From assembly GCF_900101705.1 (NCBI RefSeq), contig NZ_FNAC01000013.1, forward strand, positions 52,385 to 116,384: 64,000 bases of DNA. The letters are read 5' to 3'. Source of the DNA: Algoriphagus faecimaris. Lineage in GTDB: Bacteria > Bacteroidota > Bacteroidia > Cytophagales > Cyclobacteriaceae. The notes under the pieces are model-generated. The model was given only the letters and a program-made list of their open reading frames with translations, was not told where the DNA came from and did no database searches. This document shows positions 45,841 to 57,643 of this stretch, piece after piece. Within the stretch, counting starts at the first letter, position 1; the number at the start of each line of letters is the position of its first letter. The position numbers and the translations under genes were made by a program.

Positions 45841-45877
45841 AAAAATCCGGTTCATCTACTGAACCGGATTTTTTTTG
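45841..45877. terminator. Bidirectional terminator
   Basis: AAAAATCCGGTTC / GAACCGGATTTTT stem with A-run and T-run on either side; serves the HIT gene and the convergent membrane protein gene. Confidence 0.88.
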
Positions 45878-45878
45878 C

Positions 45879-46313
45879 TTACCCCAACCAGGAACTCCAA
45901 GGTATCCTACTTAGAATCAGTACTAAACCAACTGCATAGAGCATATAAATACTTCTAAATTTTGCTCTGGAATCTTGCAATTTTTTAGCTCTGCTATAGC
46001 CGATGGTGATGATCACGATGGCAACAATATTGATCAGTGGATGCTCCAGGGCAGTCAGTCTTGCGGCAGGATCTGACATGGCACCGCCACCTTTGAGTAG
46101 GTCTAGACCTACTGGACTGATAAAGTAAAGCACTAGTCCTACTAAAAGTTGGATATGTGCTAGAATAAAGGCAATCATGGCAATTTTTCTGTCTTTTTCA
46201 GAAAAAGGCTTTCCGCTGAGTGAGCCAACGAGCATTAAAACTATGACCACCACTAGTGCGATCAAGGCCAGGTAGGCCAATCCTGAGTGAAGATGTTGTA
46301 TTCCAGTGTACAT
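45879..46313 (-). CDS. Small four-helix membrane protein, unknown function
   Basis: 144 residues with four hydrophobic segments (about 13-34, 45-68, 95-112, 122-140). His residues lie near membrane edges: MYTGIQHLHSGLAYL, LAHIQLLVG and TALEHPLIN. Two or more conserved-looking His in opposed helices suggest heme-b or metal binding, but this is only from the pattern. I do not recognise the family; similar proteins occur in other Bacteroidota (impression). It has its own short upstream region and a terminator. Confidence 0.65.
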   Translation of the reverse strand: MYTGIQHLHSGLAYLALIALVVVIVLMLVGSLSGKPFSEKDRKIAMIAFILAHIQLLVGLVLYFISPVGLDLLKGGGAMSDPAARLTALEHPLINIVAIVIITIGYSRAKKLQDSRAKFRSIYMLYAVGLVLILSRIPWSSWLG

Positions 46314-46382
46314 GTTGTTTCGTTATTTTTGTTTGAAAATACTCCAAAAGGTAATATGCTACCTACATTTTTGTTTTAAAAT

Positions 46383-47564
46383 TTATTCCACATAAAGGAC
46401 AAGTCCCTTTAGGTATTCAGTTTCAGGGTGAAAAATATTCACCGGATGGTCGGCAGGTTGGGTAAGTTGATGAAGAATTTTGACTTGTCTTTTTGATTCT
46501 AAGGCCGCAGCAGTAATCGTATGAGCAAACAAAGACTTATCCACTACTTGCGAGCAGGAAAAGGTGAATAGAATTCCCCCAGATTTAATCTTTTTTAAAG
46601 CTTCAAGATTCAATCGTTTATACGCTTGCACGGCATTGTGGCGGGCTTTGATATTCTTAGCAAAAGCAGGTGGGTCTAAGACAATAATATCATAATCCTC
46701 CCCAATCTCTCGGATGTACTTGACTACATCTGCTACTTTGGATTCGTGCTTGCCCTTAATAGAAGGGTTTAAAGCAATGTTTTCTTCAGTCAACTCGATT
46801 GCTTTTGGAGAAATATCCACTGAATGAACTTCAGCAGCACCTTCCAAAAGCGCCAACACAGAAAAGCCTCCTGAATAGCAGAAAGTATTGAGTATTTTTT
46901 TTCCTGAGGCCAAAGAGGCTAGGAGCTTACGGTTTTCTCTTTGATCAATGAAAAACCCTGTTTTTTGTCCTTTTTCCCAATCTATTTTATAAGTAGCACC
47001 ATATTCCTGAACCAAATCTGTTTTTGGTTGACCCCAAAGCCATTTGTTGCCCTCCATGGAGGTGTTTTTTGGGAGTGTTTCTGCACTTTTATCGTAGACA
47101 GCACTTACTTTATCCCCGAGAGTCTCTCGAATAGCCTCCCCGATTTCATGCACATGACGGTACATTCCAATATTGTGCGCTTGAATCACAGCCGTACCTT
47201 TGTAATAATCCACAATCAAGCCCGGTAATAAGTCTCCTTCACCATGAATCAAACGAAAAACATTGGTTTCCTTTTCAGTTCCGATCTTCATGGCTATTCT
47301 GAGTTCGTAGGCTTTTTTTACTCTTTTGGTCCAAAAATTCAGATCGATAGCTTCTTGCTCAAAACTAATAATCCTTACCATAATGGATCCGTGAGAGAAA
47401 TGTCCTGTCCCTAAAAATGTACCTTTATAAGAAAATACAGACACCAAGTCACCCGACTCCAAGGAATCATCTTTATCGGCAATCGCTCCAGAAAACACCC
47501 AATGATGTCTTCGAATAAGAGAGATTTCCTTTCCGCGTTTTAAAATTATTTTAGGATAATTCAT
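46383..47564 (-). CDS. Class I SAM-dependent rRNA methyltransferase (RlmI-type)
   Basis: 393 residues from the ATG at 47564 (MNYPKIILKRGKEISL), preferred over 47594 because it begins the PUA domain correctly. Domains: N-terminal PUA (about 1-80; LRRHHWVFSGAI-like start), EEHxED middle, and a Rossmann methyltransferase (ILNTFCYSGGFSVLALLEGA, VHSVDISPKAIEL, IIVLDPPAFAK, LFTFSCSQVVD). RlmI methylates a cytosine of 23S rRNA at C5. The target here is inferred. It overlaps the symporter gene's 3' end by 14 nt. Confidence 0.9.
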   Translation of the reverse strand: MNYPKIILKRGKEISLIRRHHWVFSGAIADKDDSLESGDLVSVFSYKGTFLGTGHFSHGSIMVRIISFEQEAIDLNFWTKRVKKAYELRIAMKIGTEKETNVFRLIHGEGDLLPGLIVDYYKGTAVIQAHNIGMYRHVHEIGEAIRETLGDKVSAVYDKSAETLPKNTSMEGNKWLWGQPKTDLVQEYGATYKIDWEKGQKTGFFIDQRENRKLLASLASGKKILNTFCYSGGFSVLALLEGAAEVHSVDISPKAIELTEENIALNPSIKGKHESKVADVVKYIREIGEDYDIIVLDPPAFAKNIKARHNAVQAYKRLNLEALKKIKSGGILFTFSCSQVVDKSLFAHTITAAALESKRQVKILHQLTQPADHPVNIFHPETEYLKGLVLYVE

Positions 47565-48948
47565 CGAATTGTAATTTTTTTTCAGGAAAAGCATAGCTTC
47601 CCACTATCATAGATAATATGCTGATAATCAGACCTGAAATATGAGATGGTATTGCCATTTCTAGATTTGAAAGTAGCAAATATCCCAACATACCCAATAT
47701 CATAGAAAGTAAAGCGCCAACCCGTGAGGCTTTGGACCAATACAATCCCGCCGTCAACGGTACGAAGAGGGAAACCAACATCAAGATAGAAGCACCTGCC
47801 ACTAGCTCGTAGATATTAGATTTCCAACTTGCCATTATTGTAGCAATAATCGCAACCGCGATCACATTGGCCCTTAAGATCCACAACAAATTTCGGTCTT
47901 CTAACTTGTCCCCAAAATAGGGTTTGATAATATTTTCGGATATAATCGCAGCCGGGGCTAAAAGCCCAGAACTGGTCGTACTCATGATGGCAGAGATCAG
48001 GGCTCCAAAAAACAATATTTGGATCGGAAGCCCCCCATGCTGCAATACCATAGAGGGTAAGAGCATCTGTTTGTTTTCTAGGTATAGCTCCGGATATAAG
48101 ACTTTTGCTCCTAGTGCAATAAATAATGGTAATAAACCAAAAGTAAGGTAAAAACCGCCGGCTAGGTAGGTTGATCTGACAGCCACTTTTTCGCTTTTTG
48201 ATGCCATGACTCGCTGATAAATGTCCTGGCTAGGAATGGAGCCTAGACCTATAATCATCCATGCACCTAGGTAATTCATCCAGTCATTGAATTTGGGGTC
48301 TGGAAAAAACTGAAAACTTTCCTCAGGGGCACTGGAAAGGATGACGTTGATTCCTCCGGCATCCTTTGTGATCATCACTGCCACCCATATCAATCCTACC
48401 ACTATTACAGTGGTCTGGATAAAATCAGTGATAGAAATAGCCCACATGCCTCCCAAGAAGGTATAGAACACTACAATACCTGCCGAAATTAATATTCCCT
48501 CCAGAAGACTCAGGTCAGTCACTGCCCCAAATACCAGGCTTAATGCGACCAGTTGGGCGGCTACATAGCCAAAGTAAGCAGGCACCATCAAAATGGATGC
48601 GATCAATTCTACCTTTTTACCAAAAATCCTTTTAAATACGTCTCCTATGGTCAGTACATTCATTTTGTACATAGGTCTGAGATAAAACATCCCAAACAGC
48701 ACTAGACAGAGGGCTCCCCCAAAGGGATCTTCGATTACTCCTAGGAGCCCCTCCTCTAAGTAAACAGAGGAAGCACCAAAAATAGTCTCGGAGCCAAACC
48801 AGGTTGCAAAGAGGGCAGAGGCAGATAAAAAAAGCGGGAGAGATCTTCCCGCTAGGACAAAGTCATTGGAGTTTTTGACAAGCTTAGAAGACCAAGCGCC
48901 TATGGCTACAGTTGCGCCAAGATAAATAATGATCGAGGTCAGTAGCAA
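47551..48948 (-). CDS. Sodium:solute symporter family transporter
   Basis: 465 residues with about 13 membrane spans. The family signature regions FVLAGRSLPLFLSASALFAT (about 32-51), WFGSETIFGASSVYLEEGLL and GGMWAISITDFIQTTVIVVG (about 166-185) are present. SSS transporters use the sodium gradient to import sugars, amino acids, vitamins or anions; the solute cannot be told. It lies 9 nt after the ABC-F gene and overlaps the methyltransferase gene, forming a three-gene unit. Confidence 0.92.
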   Translation of the reverse strand: MLLTSIIIYLGATVAIGAWSSKLVKNSNDFVLAGRSLPLFLSASALFATWFGSETIFGASSVYLEEGLLGVIEDPFGGALCLVLFGMFYLRPMYKMNVLTIGDVFKRIFGKKVELIASILMVPAYFGYVAAQLVALSLVFGAVTDLSLLEGILISAGIVVFYTFLGGMWAISITDFIQTTVIVVGLIWVAVMITKDAGGINVILSSAPEESFQFFPDPKFNDWMNYLGAWMIIGLGSIPSQDIYQRVMASKSEKVAVRSTYLAGGFYLTFGLLPLFIALGAKVLYPELYLENKQMLLPSMVLQHGGLPIQILFFGALISAIMSTTSSGLLAPAAIISENIIKPYFGDKLEDRNLLWILRANVIAVAIIATIMASWKSNIYELVAGASILMLVSLFVPLTAGLYWSKASRVGALLSMILGMLGYLLLSNLEMAIPSHISGLIISILSMIVGSYAFPEKKLQFDELS

Positions 48949-48957
48949 GGCCTTGGC

Positions 48958-50577
<1,620 letters not shown>

Positions 50578-50603
50578 TTAATGCTTCTGTTTTTTTGAAG
50601 GCG

Positions 50604-50611
50604 CAAAGTTA
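50604..50611 (-). promoter_or_regulatory. -7-like box for the ABC-F gene
   Basis: TAACTTTG on the minus strand matches TAnnTTTG, 27 nt from the ATG; no well-placed -33 TTTG. Confidence 0.4.
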
Positions 50612-50739
50612 AGTATTTAATTAATGCTATCACTGATATGAGCAGCAAATCCTAAAATCAAACGGTTTATAGCAATTGATTAGCACTTTTTAGAGAGTTG
50701 CTTATATTCGAAAATTACTTTAGGTTTTCTGTATAGCAA

Positions 50740-53700
50740 ATGATAAGAGTTTTAGGAGTAGTTGTGGGGTTTATCTTATTTTTTGGAATGAGTGCTGATG
50801 GCTATGCACAGCTGTCTACCGTCGGAAGAGAGTTCTGGGTTGGCTTTATGGAGAATAACCGTATTGCGCCAGGCCCCAATACCAACGGGGCACCGGATTT
50901 TGCTGTCATCATCATCACAGCAGATGAAGATGCAACCGGTGCCATCGAGTATCAAGGAGAGACAGCTTCTTTTAACCTGAATGCGGGTCAACAATATACC
51001 TTGCGAATACCCACTGATCAACTGGACCTTTTGCACAGAAGGTCTGGCGTCACTGAAAATAAAGGGGTTTATATTTCAAGTAGTGGAAAGATCGCAGTTC
51101 ATGCATATAATGAACGCTTTAGGAGTGCAGACGGTACTGTGATTCTACCCGTTGGGGCCTTGGGGACTGATTATTATGTCACTTCTCATTATGAACTACT
51201 TACTGCCAATGTTAATTACAATGCAAATTCTAACGACGAAAGTACACTCCTGGTAGTTGCTACAGAAGACCAAACACAAGTAGAGATTAACACAACTGTC
51301 CCCACACAAGGAGGGGCTCAAGCCAATACACCGTTTACTATTACTTTGAATAGAGGACAGAGCTATCAGCTGAAAGCGAAAGATGATCTAACTGGTACTA
51401 GAGTTCGAGTGGTAGGAGCAAATGTAGATGAGTGCAAAAGAATAGCTGTTTTTGGTGGGAATAAGTGGACATCGGTCGGAGATTGTGGGGAAGCCAATGA
51501 CCACCTTTTTCAGCAAGCCTATCCCGTCACCACCTGGGGGACGTCTTTTGTTCATGTGGCATTATCTGGACGTACTTCAGGAGAATTGGTGAAAGTCCTA
51601 GCGGCAGAGGATGGTACAGAGGTCAGAGTAAATGGTGATCTGCAAGGCTCGGTTAACCAAGGGGAGTGGCTACCATTGGAATTTGGCATCAATCAGTCAG
51701 GAAAAATTGAAACCAGTAAACCTGCCTCTGTTACTGTATTTTCCAAAAGTCAGGCCTGTAATCAGCCCAATTCACCTAATGCATTTACAGGTGATCCATT
51801 CATGATTACCTACAGTCCTAGCGAACAATTTTTAAAGACCTTGACTTTCAATTCCCTCGATTTACCATCTATAGAAAATCATTATGTCAATATTGTCATC
51901 AAAGCAGGAACGGAAAATCTGACTGTTTTGGATGGACAGGTCATCGCTACTCAGTTTCAGGTTTTGCCAGGAGATGCCAACTTTCTATACGCCCGAGTGA
52001 ATATTTCCAGAGGAGTCCATAGGTTGTCAAATCCAGAAGGTTTTGCTGCTTACGCCTATGGTTTTGGGAATTTAGAATCTTATGGCTATGCTGCAGGGGC
52101 TGCTTTAGACAATCTCAATTTTCAAACCGAAGCGGAGTATGATTTTGATGTGGTTGGAGAAAACGTTGCCTGTCTCAATGTGCCCGGAGATTGGGTAATC
52201 GAGCCGGACAATCCCGATTTCACCTATTTTGTATGGGACTTTGGAGACGGGTCAGCTCGAGAAGAGGGTAAGAGTGTGAGCCATACTTTTTCTGATCCCG
52301 GAGATTATGAAGTCAGTGTCTTGGCTGCTTTAAGTCCCAATTCTTGTGATCAGCAGGAGACCATTACTTTTAGCGTTTCTGTAGTGGAAACTGTGGGGGA
52401 AATAATTGGTTCCTCTTCGGCTTGTCCAGAAGTAGAGGAGCTGTTGTATTCCTACAAAAGCTCCCAAGCCTTTTCTAAGGTTGAGTTTTTTCCCGTTGGA
52501 GGTGATATCGTAGAGTCTACGGATGCTTCTGTGGTGATCAACTGGGGTGTAGCTAATCCCAATGCCTATCTCGAAGCCATTCCTTACTCCGAAAATGGCT
52601 GTCCGGGAGATCCTATCATTTTTTCAGTTGTGGTCAATGAACAATTAGAAGCAGAGCCCATTCAGGGGCCAAGTCAAGTGTGTTTTGATTCCAATGTGGT
52701 GCATTTTTATGCTGTTCCACAACCTAGTGCAGGAAGAAATTACGAATGGACGGTTTCGGGAGGTCAACTTATCGGAGGTCAGGGTTCGGGGGAAATAGAG
52801 GTGATTTGGGATGAGCCAGATATGGAAGGAATAGTTTCTTATGAGGTATCCAGCCTAGTGGATGAATCCTGTCAGGGAGTTTCAGAGCCCTTGCGAGTTC
52901 GGGTAGAAGATGAATTTAATTTAACTGCAGCTCAGGTGACAGCTGTAGCTTGCTTTGGTACTGCTACAGGAGAGATACGCTTAGCTATTGAAGGAGGAGT
53001 GGCTCCTTTTACTTTTGATTGGTCTCATGACAGTGCTTTAGATGATGTCATAGCAGAAAACTTAGCAGCGGGTACTTATTCAGTAAGAGTAACCGATCAG
53101 TTGGGCTGTGAGCGATTACTCGAAAATTTAGAGATTTCAGAACCTGAAGTTTTATCTATTAGTGAGATTGCTCCCATTTCGGTGTCCTGTTTTGGCAAAC
53201 CTGACGGGCAATTGGATTTGGAGATCGCTGGCGGAATGGCTCCTTATACTATAAATCTTGATGGAGGTCTCCAATTTTCTTCAACGCTTAATCTTTCCGG
53301 ACTTTCGCAAGGAGATTACGATTTGGAAGTTGTAGATGCTAATGGTTGTATACTTCCTATACAATTTCAAATAGGATCTCCACCCCCATTAGAGGTAGAT
53401 GTGCGGCTTCAGCAGGCAGCCTGTCCTGGAGGTGATAATGGGGAGCTTATCGCCATGACTATGGCTTCAGGAGGTCCGTTTATCTACGAATGGCAGGGAG
53501 AATCCAGCTCAAATAATGAACTCATAGCCGTGCCAAAAGGGAATTATGAGGTATTTGTGACAGATCAGCAAGGCTGCGTAAGCATTGGTATAGGGGAGGT
53601 GAAAGAAGCTGCTCCAGAAGTTCGCTTTCCCACAGGGTTTTACCCCGATCGAGATGGGGATTTTTTTCAAGCGGTTTCAAATTGTGAATTGGAATTTGAA

Positions 53701-53880
53701 ATTTGGATTTACAATAGATGGGGAGAGTTAATATATTCGGGCACTGAGGGATGGGATGGCATGATTTCTGGTGTAGATGCTCCTACAGGAACCTATAGTT
53801 ATACAGTGCAGTATTCTTATGTGCTGGAAGAACAAGTAATTACAGAAAACAAAAGTGGGGCTTTTGCCCTTTTAAGATAA
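50740..53880 (+). CDS. Giant secreted protein 1 of 3: IgGFc-binding-like, PKD, SprB repeats, T9SS type B end
   Basis: 1046 residues. Signal peptide to about residue 23 (GFILFFGMSADGYAQ), then LSTVGREFWVGFMENN opens an IgGFc-binding-protein N-terminal-like domain of about 430 residues (CKRIAVFGGNK, NDHLFQQAYP, ELVKVLAAEDGTEVRVNG). A PKD domain follows (VWDFGDGS at about 500), then two PKD-like beta modules (SSSACPEVEEL, GPSQVCFDSNV). Three SprB repeats begin near 736, 814 and 893 (VACFGTATGEI, VSCFGKPDGQL, AACPGGDNGEL). The gliding-type CHU_C/T9SS type B domain starts near 961 (VRFPTGFYPDRDGDFFQ; WIYNRWGELIYSGTEGWDG). Likely a long extracellular adhesin. First gene of a tandem trio. Confidence 0.9.
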   Translation: MIRVLGVVVGFILFFGMSADGYAQLSTVGREFWVGFMENNRIAPGPNTNGAPDFAVIIITADEDATGAIEYQGETASFNLNAGQQYTLRIPTDQLDLLHRRSGVTENKGVYISSSGKIAVHAYNERFRSADGTVILPVGALGTDYYVTSHYELLTANVNYNANSNDESTLLVVATEDQTQVEINTTVPTQGGAQANTPFTITLNRGQSYQLKAKDDLTGTRVRVVGANVDECKRIAVFGGNKWTSVGDCGEANDHLFQQAYPVTTWGTSFVHVALSGRTSGELVKVLAAEDGTEVRVNGDLQGSVNQGEWLPLEFGINQSGKIETSKPASVTVFSKSQACNQPNSPNAFTGDPFMITYSPSEQFLKTLTFNSLDLPSIENHYVNIVIKAGTENLTVLDGQVIATQFQVLPGDANFLYARVNISRGVHRLSNPEGFAAYAYGFGNLESYGYAAGAALDNLNFQTEAEYDFDVVGENVACLNVPGDWVIEPDNPDFTYFVWDFGDGSAREEGKSVSHTFSDPGDYEVSVLAALSPNSCDQQETITFSVSVVETVGEIIGSSSACPEVEELLYSYKSSQAFSKVEFFPVGGDIVESTDASVVINWGVANPNAYLEAIPYSENGCPGDPIIFSVVVNEQLEAEPIQGPSQVCFDSNVVHFYAVPQPSAGRNYEWTVSGGQLIGGQGSGEIEVIWDEPDMEGIVSYEVSSLVDESCQGVSEPLRVRVEDEFNLTAAQVTAVACFGTATGEIRLAIEGGVAPFTFDWSHDSALDDVIAENLAAGTYSVRVTDQLGCERLLENLEISEPEVLSISEIAPISVSCFGKPDGQLDLEIAGGMAPYTINLDGGLQFSSTLNLSGLSQGDYDLEVVDANGCILPIQFQIGSPPPLEVDVRLQQAACPGGDNGELIAMTMASGGPFIYEWQGESSSNNELIAVPKGNYEVFVTDQQGCVSIGIGEVKEAAPEVRFPTGFYPDRDGDFFQAVSNCELEFEIWIYNRWGELIYSGTEGWDGMISGVDAPTGTYSYTVQYSYVLEEQVITENKSGAFALLR

Positions 53881-53939
53881 ATTACCCAATAAATCACCCA
53901 AGTATATCGCCCAAATTAATCACCATGTCAAACGTATAA

Positions 53940-56900
53940 ATGAAGCACTTCAAAAGATGCTTTTTCGTCTTTTTTGTGTGTTTTTCATTTTTGCTGAGTT
54001 ACCCAACCCTTGCTCAGCTTAGCACTGTAGGTAAAGAGTTCTATTTCGGGTTTATGGAAAACAACCTGAAAGAGAATAATGAGGATAAGGCTTTAATCTC
54101 CATAACAGCCTCTGAGAATGCTATTGGGGTAATCGAATACCTCGATCAGTCAGTGAGTTTTTCTCTGAATAGTGGAGAGGTGTTCACACACGAGATTTTG
54201 ACTACAGTGCGGGATATTATTCATCGCTCTTCCGGTGTGGTGAGGGATAAAGGCGTACGTATCTCTTCTTCTGGCAGCATTGCAGTACATGCTTTTAATT
54301 TAAGGAGCACGAGTTCGGATGGTTCGGTTATTTTGCCCGTTTCAGCTTTAGGCTTGGACTACTTAGTGACATCCCATTTTAATGATTTAAGCCTTTCTGA
54401 AAATAACTTCGAAAGTACGCTTCTGGTCGTTGCCATAGCTGATCAAACCACCTTAGAAATTATTCCTACTGCAACCACTACCAATGGCTTTGCTCCAGGT
54501 AATTCTTACCAAGTAACCCTAGATGAGGGGCAAAGTTATCAATTAAAAGGATTGGGAGACTTGACAGGTACAAGAGTGCGTGTCGTCAATGCTAATGGAG
54601 ATAATTGTAAAAGAATTGCTGTTTTTGGTGGAAATAAAATGACACAATCAGGGGTCTGCGGAACTACCGCGGATCACCTCTTTCAACAGACCTATCCGCT
54701 ATTTACTTGGGGCACTTCCTTTACGCATATCCCACTTTTGGATCGGACTGCGGGTGAATTGGTTAAGGTTTTGGCTTCAGAGAATGGTACCGAAATCACC
54801 CTCAACGGAAATCGTATCCTTACTTTGAATGAAGGTGAGTTTTATACGTTTGATTTCAATGGGATAGATATACAGCTAATCGAAGGCTCAAACCCTATAG
54901 CCGTTACTGCGATTTCTAAAAGTCAGGACTGTGATTCTAATGCTGAAGTAAGACTTGGGGATCCTCTTATGCTCACCTACAACCCTGATAATCATCAGGT
55001 AAAATCCATAGTTTTTAACTCGTTACAATCCTATGGCTTTAATCGTCATTATATCAATATACTGGTAGACTCTGAATTCTTTGACCTGACCAGATTGAAT
55101 GGTATTTCTATAGCTGATGAGTTTGACCCCGTTCCAGGAAAGCAGGAATACATGTATGCAAGAATCCAACTCAATGGAGGTGTCAATTCCTTATCAAATC
55201 CAGAGGGTTTGGTAGCCTATGCTTATGGGGCAGGAATAAGAAATTCCTACGGGTTTTCTGCAGGAGCTATTTTTGAGGATAGCGATTTCGAAGTATCAAG
55301 CGATTATGAGTTTGAAGTGATTGGAGATCGGATAGCTTGTTTTGGTCAAGAGGGGACATGGGAAATTCTACCCGAAAACCCAATTTATACTCAATTTGAA
55401 TGGAATTTCGGAGATGGGTCAGAACCTGTCTTAGGGCAAGTTGCTACTCATCAATACCTGGAAGAGGGCGAGTTTACCATCAGCGTCTATGCTTCAAATT
55501 GGGAAAGTGCTTGTCCGATAGAATACGTTTTTGACTTTGATGTAGTAGTGGATAAGGTGGAGTTTGAGCTGCTGGGTGAAAGCAATGTCTGTCCCGGAGC
55601 TATTGAGACCTATACTTTGGGAGAGAGAAAATCAAATTTTGAATCCATAGAATGGCAGACCATCGAGGGAGGGGAGATCCTAGAAGAGACTGATCAATAC
55701 ATTATAATTCAGTGGGGAGATGCTTTGCTTACCACCACAATAGGTGCTTATGGCTATGCTCCCAATGGCTGCAAAAGCGAATTGTATTCCAAAGAAATAA
55801 TAATTGGGGAGCAGCAAATTGATATTTTTCCTGAGGGGGTGAATGAAGTTTGTAAGGGTAGTGCTATCCCCGATTCTTATATAATCCCCCTATCGATCCA
55901 AAATACAGGCACAGTAGAATGGATGGTTCAAGGGGGTGAAATCACAAAAGGTCAATTTGAGTCTGAAGTATTTGTCCTTTGGGACTCAGAAGCTTTTGAG
56001 CGTACCATTTCCTTTACACTTACTGCCAAGGATGAAAGTTGTGGTAAAACCTCAAAAGCACTCGTTGTTGATATGATAGATGAGGTACCTTTTGAAGATG
56101 TGGTGATTGCCGGTGAGGATGAGGTATGTCTAGGATCTGAGGTTCGATACACTTTTACATCAAGTACTTCTTTTATTGATGTAAAATGGTCTCTGCCATC
56201 CGGTGGAAGGATTGTAGAGCAAGATGGGAATTCAGTCCTTATTCGCTGGGAGGAACATACTTCGGATATGGGCTTAGGGGTTACTCCAATCACTGATTCT
56301 GGATGTGAAGGACGCGAATATTTCAAAAGAATTTCGTTAAAAGAAGTCGCACTTCTTCCAGTTGCAAGTGGAAATTTCCTGCTTTGTGGACCGGAGTTTT
56401 TTGACCAAGAATATACAATTCCTCAAGTCGACTCAAACTATCAATACACTTGGGAGGTAGAGGGAGGAGAGATTTTAGGTAACGCTACCGGAGAAACTAT
56501 AAGCGTCAAATGGGAACCTTCGGTGTCTGAACGATGGATTAGCTATACTCAACTCCCAATCAATGCTGAAGAATGTCAAACACTATCTAAGAGGCTTTTA
56601 ATTGAATACCTTGAGCCAATCCAACTGATAGAAAAAATAGAAAAAATCCCATCATGTGCTTCGACGGCGGATGGAGCTTTGGAAGTTATTTTGTCAGGAG
56701 GATCTGGCGAATTTGAATACGAATGGGAAGGCTTCCCTGAGGAGATTACTTCTCTGCTGAGTGGGATAGAAGCGGGAGAATATAAGTTAAAAGTTAAGGA
56801 TAAATCAGGCTGTGGCTTTGGAGAGTTTATCCTTTCCTTGGAAGAAGCAGAATCTATTCAGTTGACAGGAGATCTTGAAATTCTGCCGACGAGCTGTGTA

Positions 56901-57617
56901 GGAGCTGGAGATGGAGGTTTTAGAACGTTGGTCAGAGGAGGAATGCCACCTTATCAAGTGATGGGATTGGAATCTTTTTGGGATGGGGAAAGGCTCACAG
57001 TATTGGGGCTTAGTAAAGGCCCGTTTTCACTTTTTGTAGAAGACTCCAAAGGTTGTTCTATTCCAATAGAAGGTATTATCAATGGACCTGAAGAACTTCA
57101 GGTTAGTTTTGTTCAAATGAATGAGAGTTGTCCGGGAGGCAATTTTGGTCGATTGGAAGTTAATGTAAGTGGAGGCGTGAAGCCTTACACTTATTCTTGG
57201 GATCAAGGATTAGAAATTGCCAGTTTGAGCGCATCTTCTGCTAGTAGTTTTGGAACTAACTCTATCTCTAATATGCCATCAGGAGATTATCAAGTCAGCA
57301 TCACCGATGCCAATGGGTGTCAGGTCACCGCCTATGGTAAGATTATGGAAACAAGCCCTCAAGTGCGAATGCCCACAGGTTTTCTTCCCAAAGATGGCGT
57401 CTATAGTCCTGTTTCCAATTGTGCTTTGGACTTTACTATGAAGATATTTGATCGGTGGGGAAATCTTATTTTTGAAGGGAAAAAGGGGTGGGATGGATTT
57501 ATTTCTGGAAAAGAGGCTCCTATTGGAACATATACCTATGCGGTGAGTTACACCTTCAATAATGAAAATCAGACAGTAATGGAAGAAAAATCAGGAGTTT
57601 TCACCTTAATCAGGTAA
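53940..57617 (+). CDS. Giant secreted protein 2 of 3, with two extra PKD-like modules
   Basis: 1225 residues, same plan as its neighbours: signal peptide (FCFSFLLSYPTLAQ), LSTVGKEFYFGFMENN head, CKRIAVFGGNK and ADHLFQQTYP, PKD (WNFGDGS near 489). Then come four PKD-like modules (GESNVCPGAIE, GVNEVCKGSAI, GEDEVCLGSEV, GNFLLCGPEFF) where the others have two, which accounts for the extra length of about 180 residues. Three SprB repeats follow near 903, 983 and 1061, and a T9SS type B end near 1141 (VRMPTGFLPKDG; KIFDRWGNLIFEGKKGWDG). The signal peptide and T9SS end predict surface display or release. It starts 59 nt after gene 1. Confidence 0.9.
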   Translation: MKHFKRCFFVFFVCFSFLLSYPTLAQLSTVGKEFYFGFMENNLKENNEDKALISITASENAIGVIEYLDQSVSFSLNSGEVFTHEILTTVRDIIHRSSGVVRDKGVRISSSGSIAVHAFNLRSTSSDGSVILPVSALGLDYLVTSHFNDLSLSENNFESTLLVVAIADQTTLEIIPTATTTNGFAPGNSYQVTLDEGQSYQLKGLGDLTGTRVRVVNANGDNCKRIAVFGGNKMTQSGVCGTTADHLFQQTYPLFTWGTSFTHIPLLDRTAGELVKVLASENGTEITLNGNRILTLNEGEFYTFDFNGIDIQLIEGSNPIAVTAISKSQDCDSNAEVRLGDPLMLTYNPDNHQVKSIVFNSLQSYGFNRHYINILVDSEFFDLTRLNGISIADEFDPVPGKQEYMYARIQLNGGVNSLSNPEGLVAYAYGAGIRNSYGFSAGAIFEDSDFEVSSDYEFEVIGDRIACFGQEGTWEILPENPIYTQFEWNFGDGSEPVLGQVATHQYLEEGEFTISVYASNWESACPIEYVFDFDVVVDKVEFELLGESNVCPGAIETYTLGERKSNFESIEWQTIEGGEILEETDQYIIIQWGDALLTTTIGAYGYAPNGCKSELYSKEIIIGEQQIDIFPEGVNEVCKGSAIPDSYIIPLSIQNTGTVEWMVQGGEITKGQFESEVFVLWDSEAFERTISFTLTAKDESCGKTSKALVVDMIDEVPFEDVVIAGEDEVCLGSEVRYTFTSSTSFIDVKWSLPSGGRIVEQDGNSVLIRWEEHTSDMGLGVTPITDSGCEGREYFKRISLKEVALLPVASGNFLLCGPEFFDQEYTIPQVDSNYQYTWEVEGGEILGNATGETISVKWEPSVSERWISYTQLPINAEECQTLSKRLLIEYLEPIQLIEKIEKIPSCASTADGALEVILSGGSGEFEYEWEGFPEEITSLLSGIEAGEYKLKVKDKSGCGFGEFILSLEEAESIQLTGDLEILPTSCVGAGDGGFRTLVRGGMPPYQVMGLESFWDGERLTVLGLSKGPFSLFVEDSKGCSIPIEGIINGPEELQVSFVQMNESCPGGNFGRLEVNVSGGVKPYTYSWDQGLEIASLSASSASSFGTNSISNMPSGDYQVSITDANGCQVTAYGKIMETSPQVRMPTGFLPKDGVYSPVSNCALDFTMKIFDRWGNLIFEGKKGWDGFISGKEAPIGTYTYAVSYTFNNENQTVMEEKSGVFTLIR

Positions 57618-57643
57618 ATTTCCTATCCTGAAGCGTAACAGAT

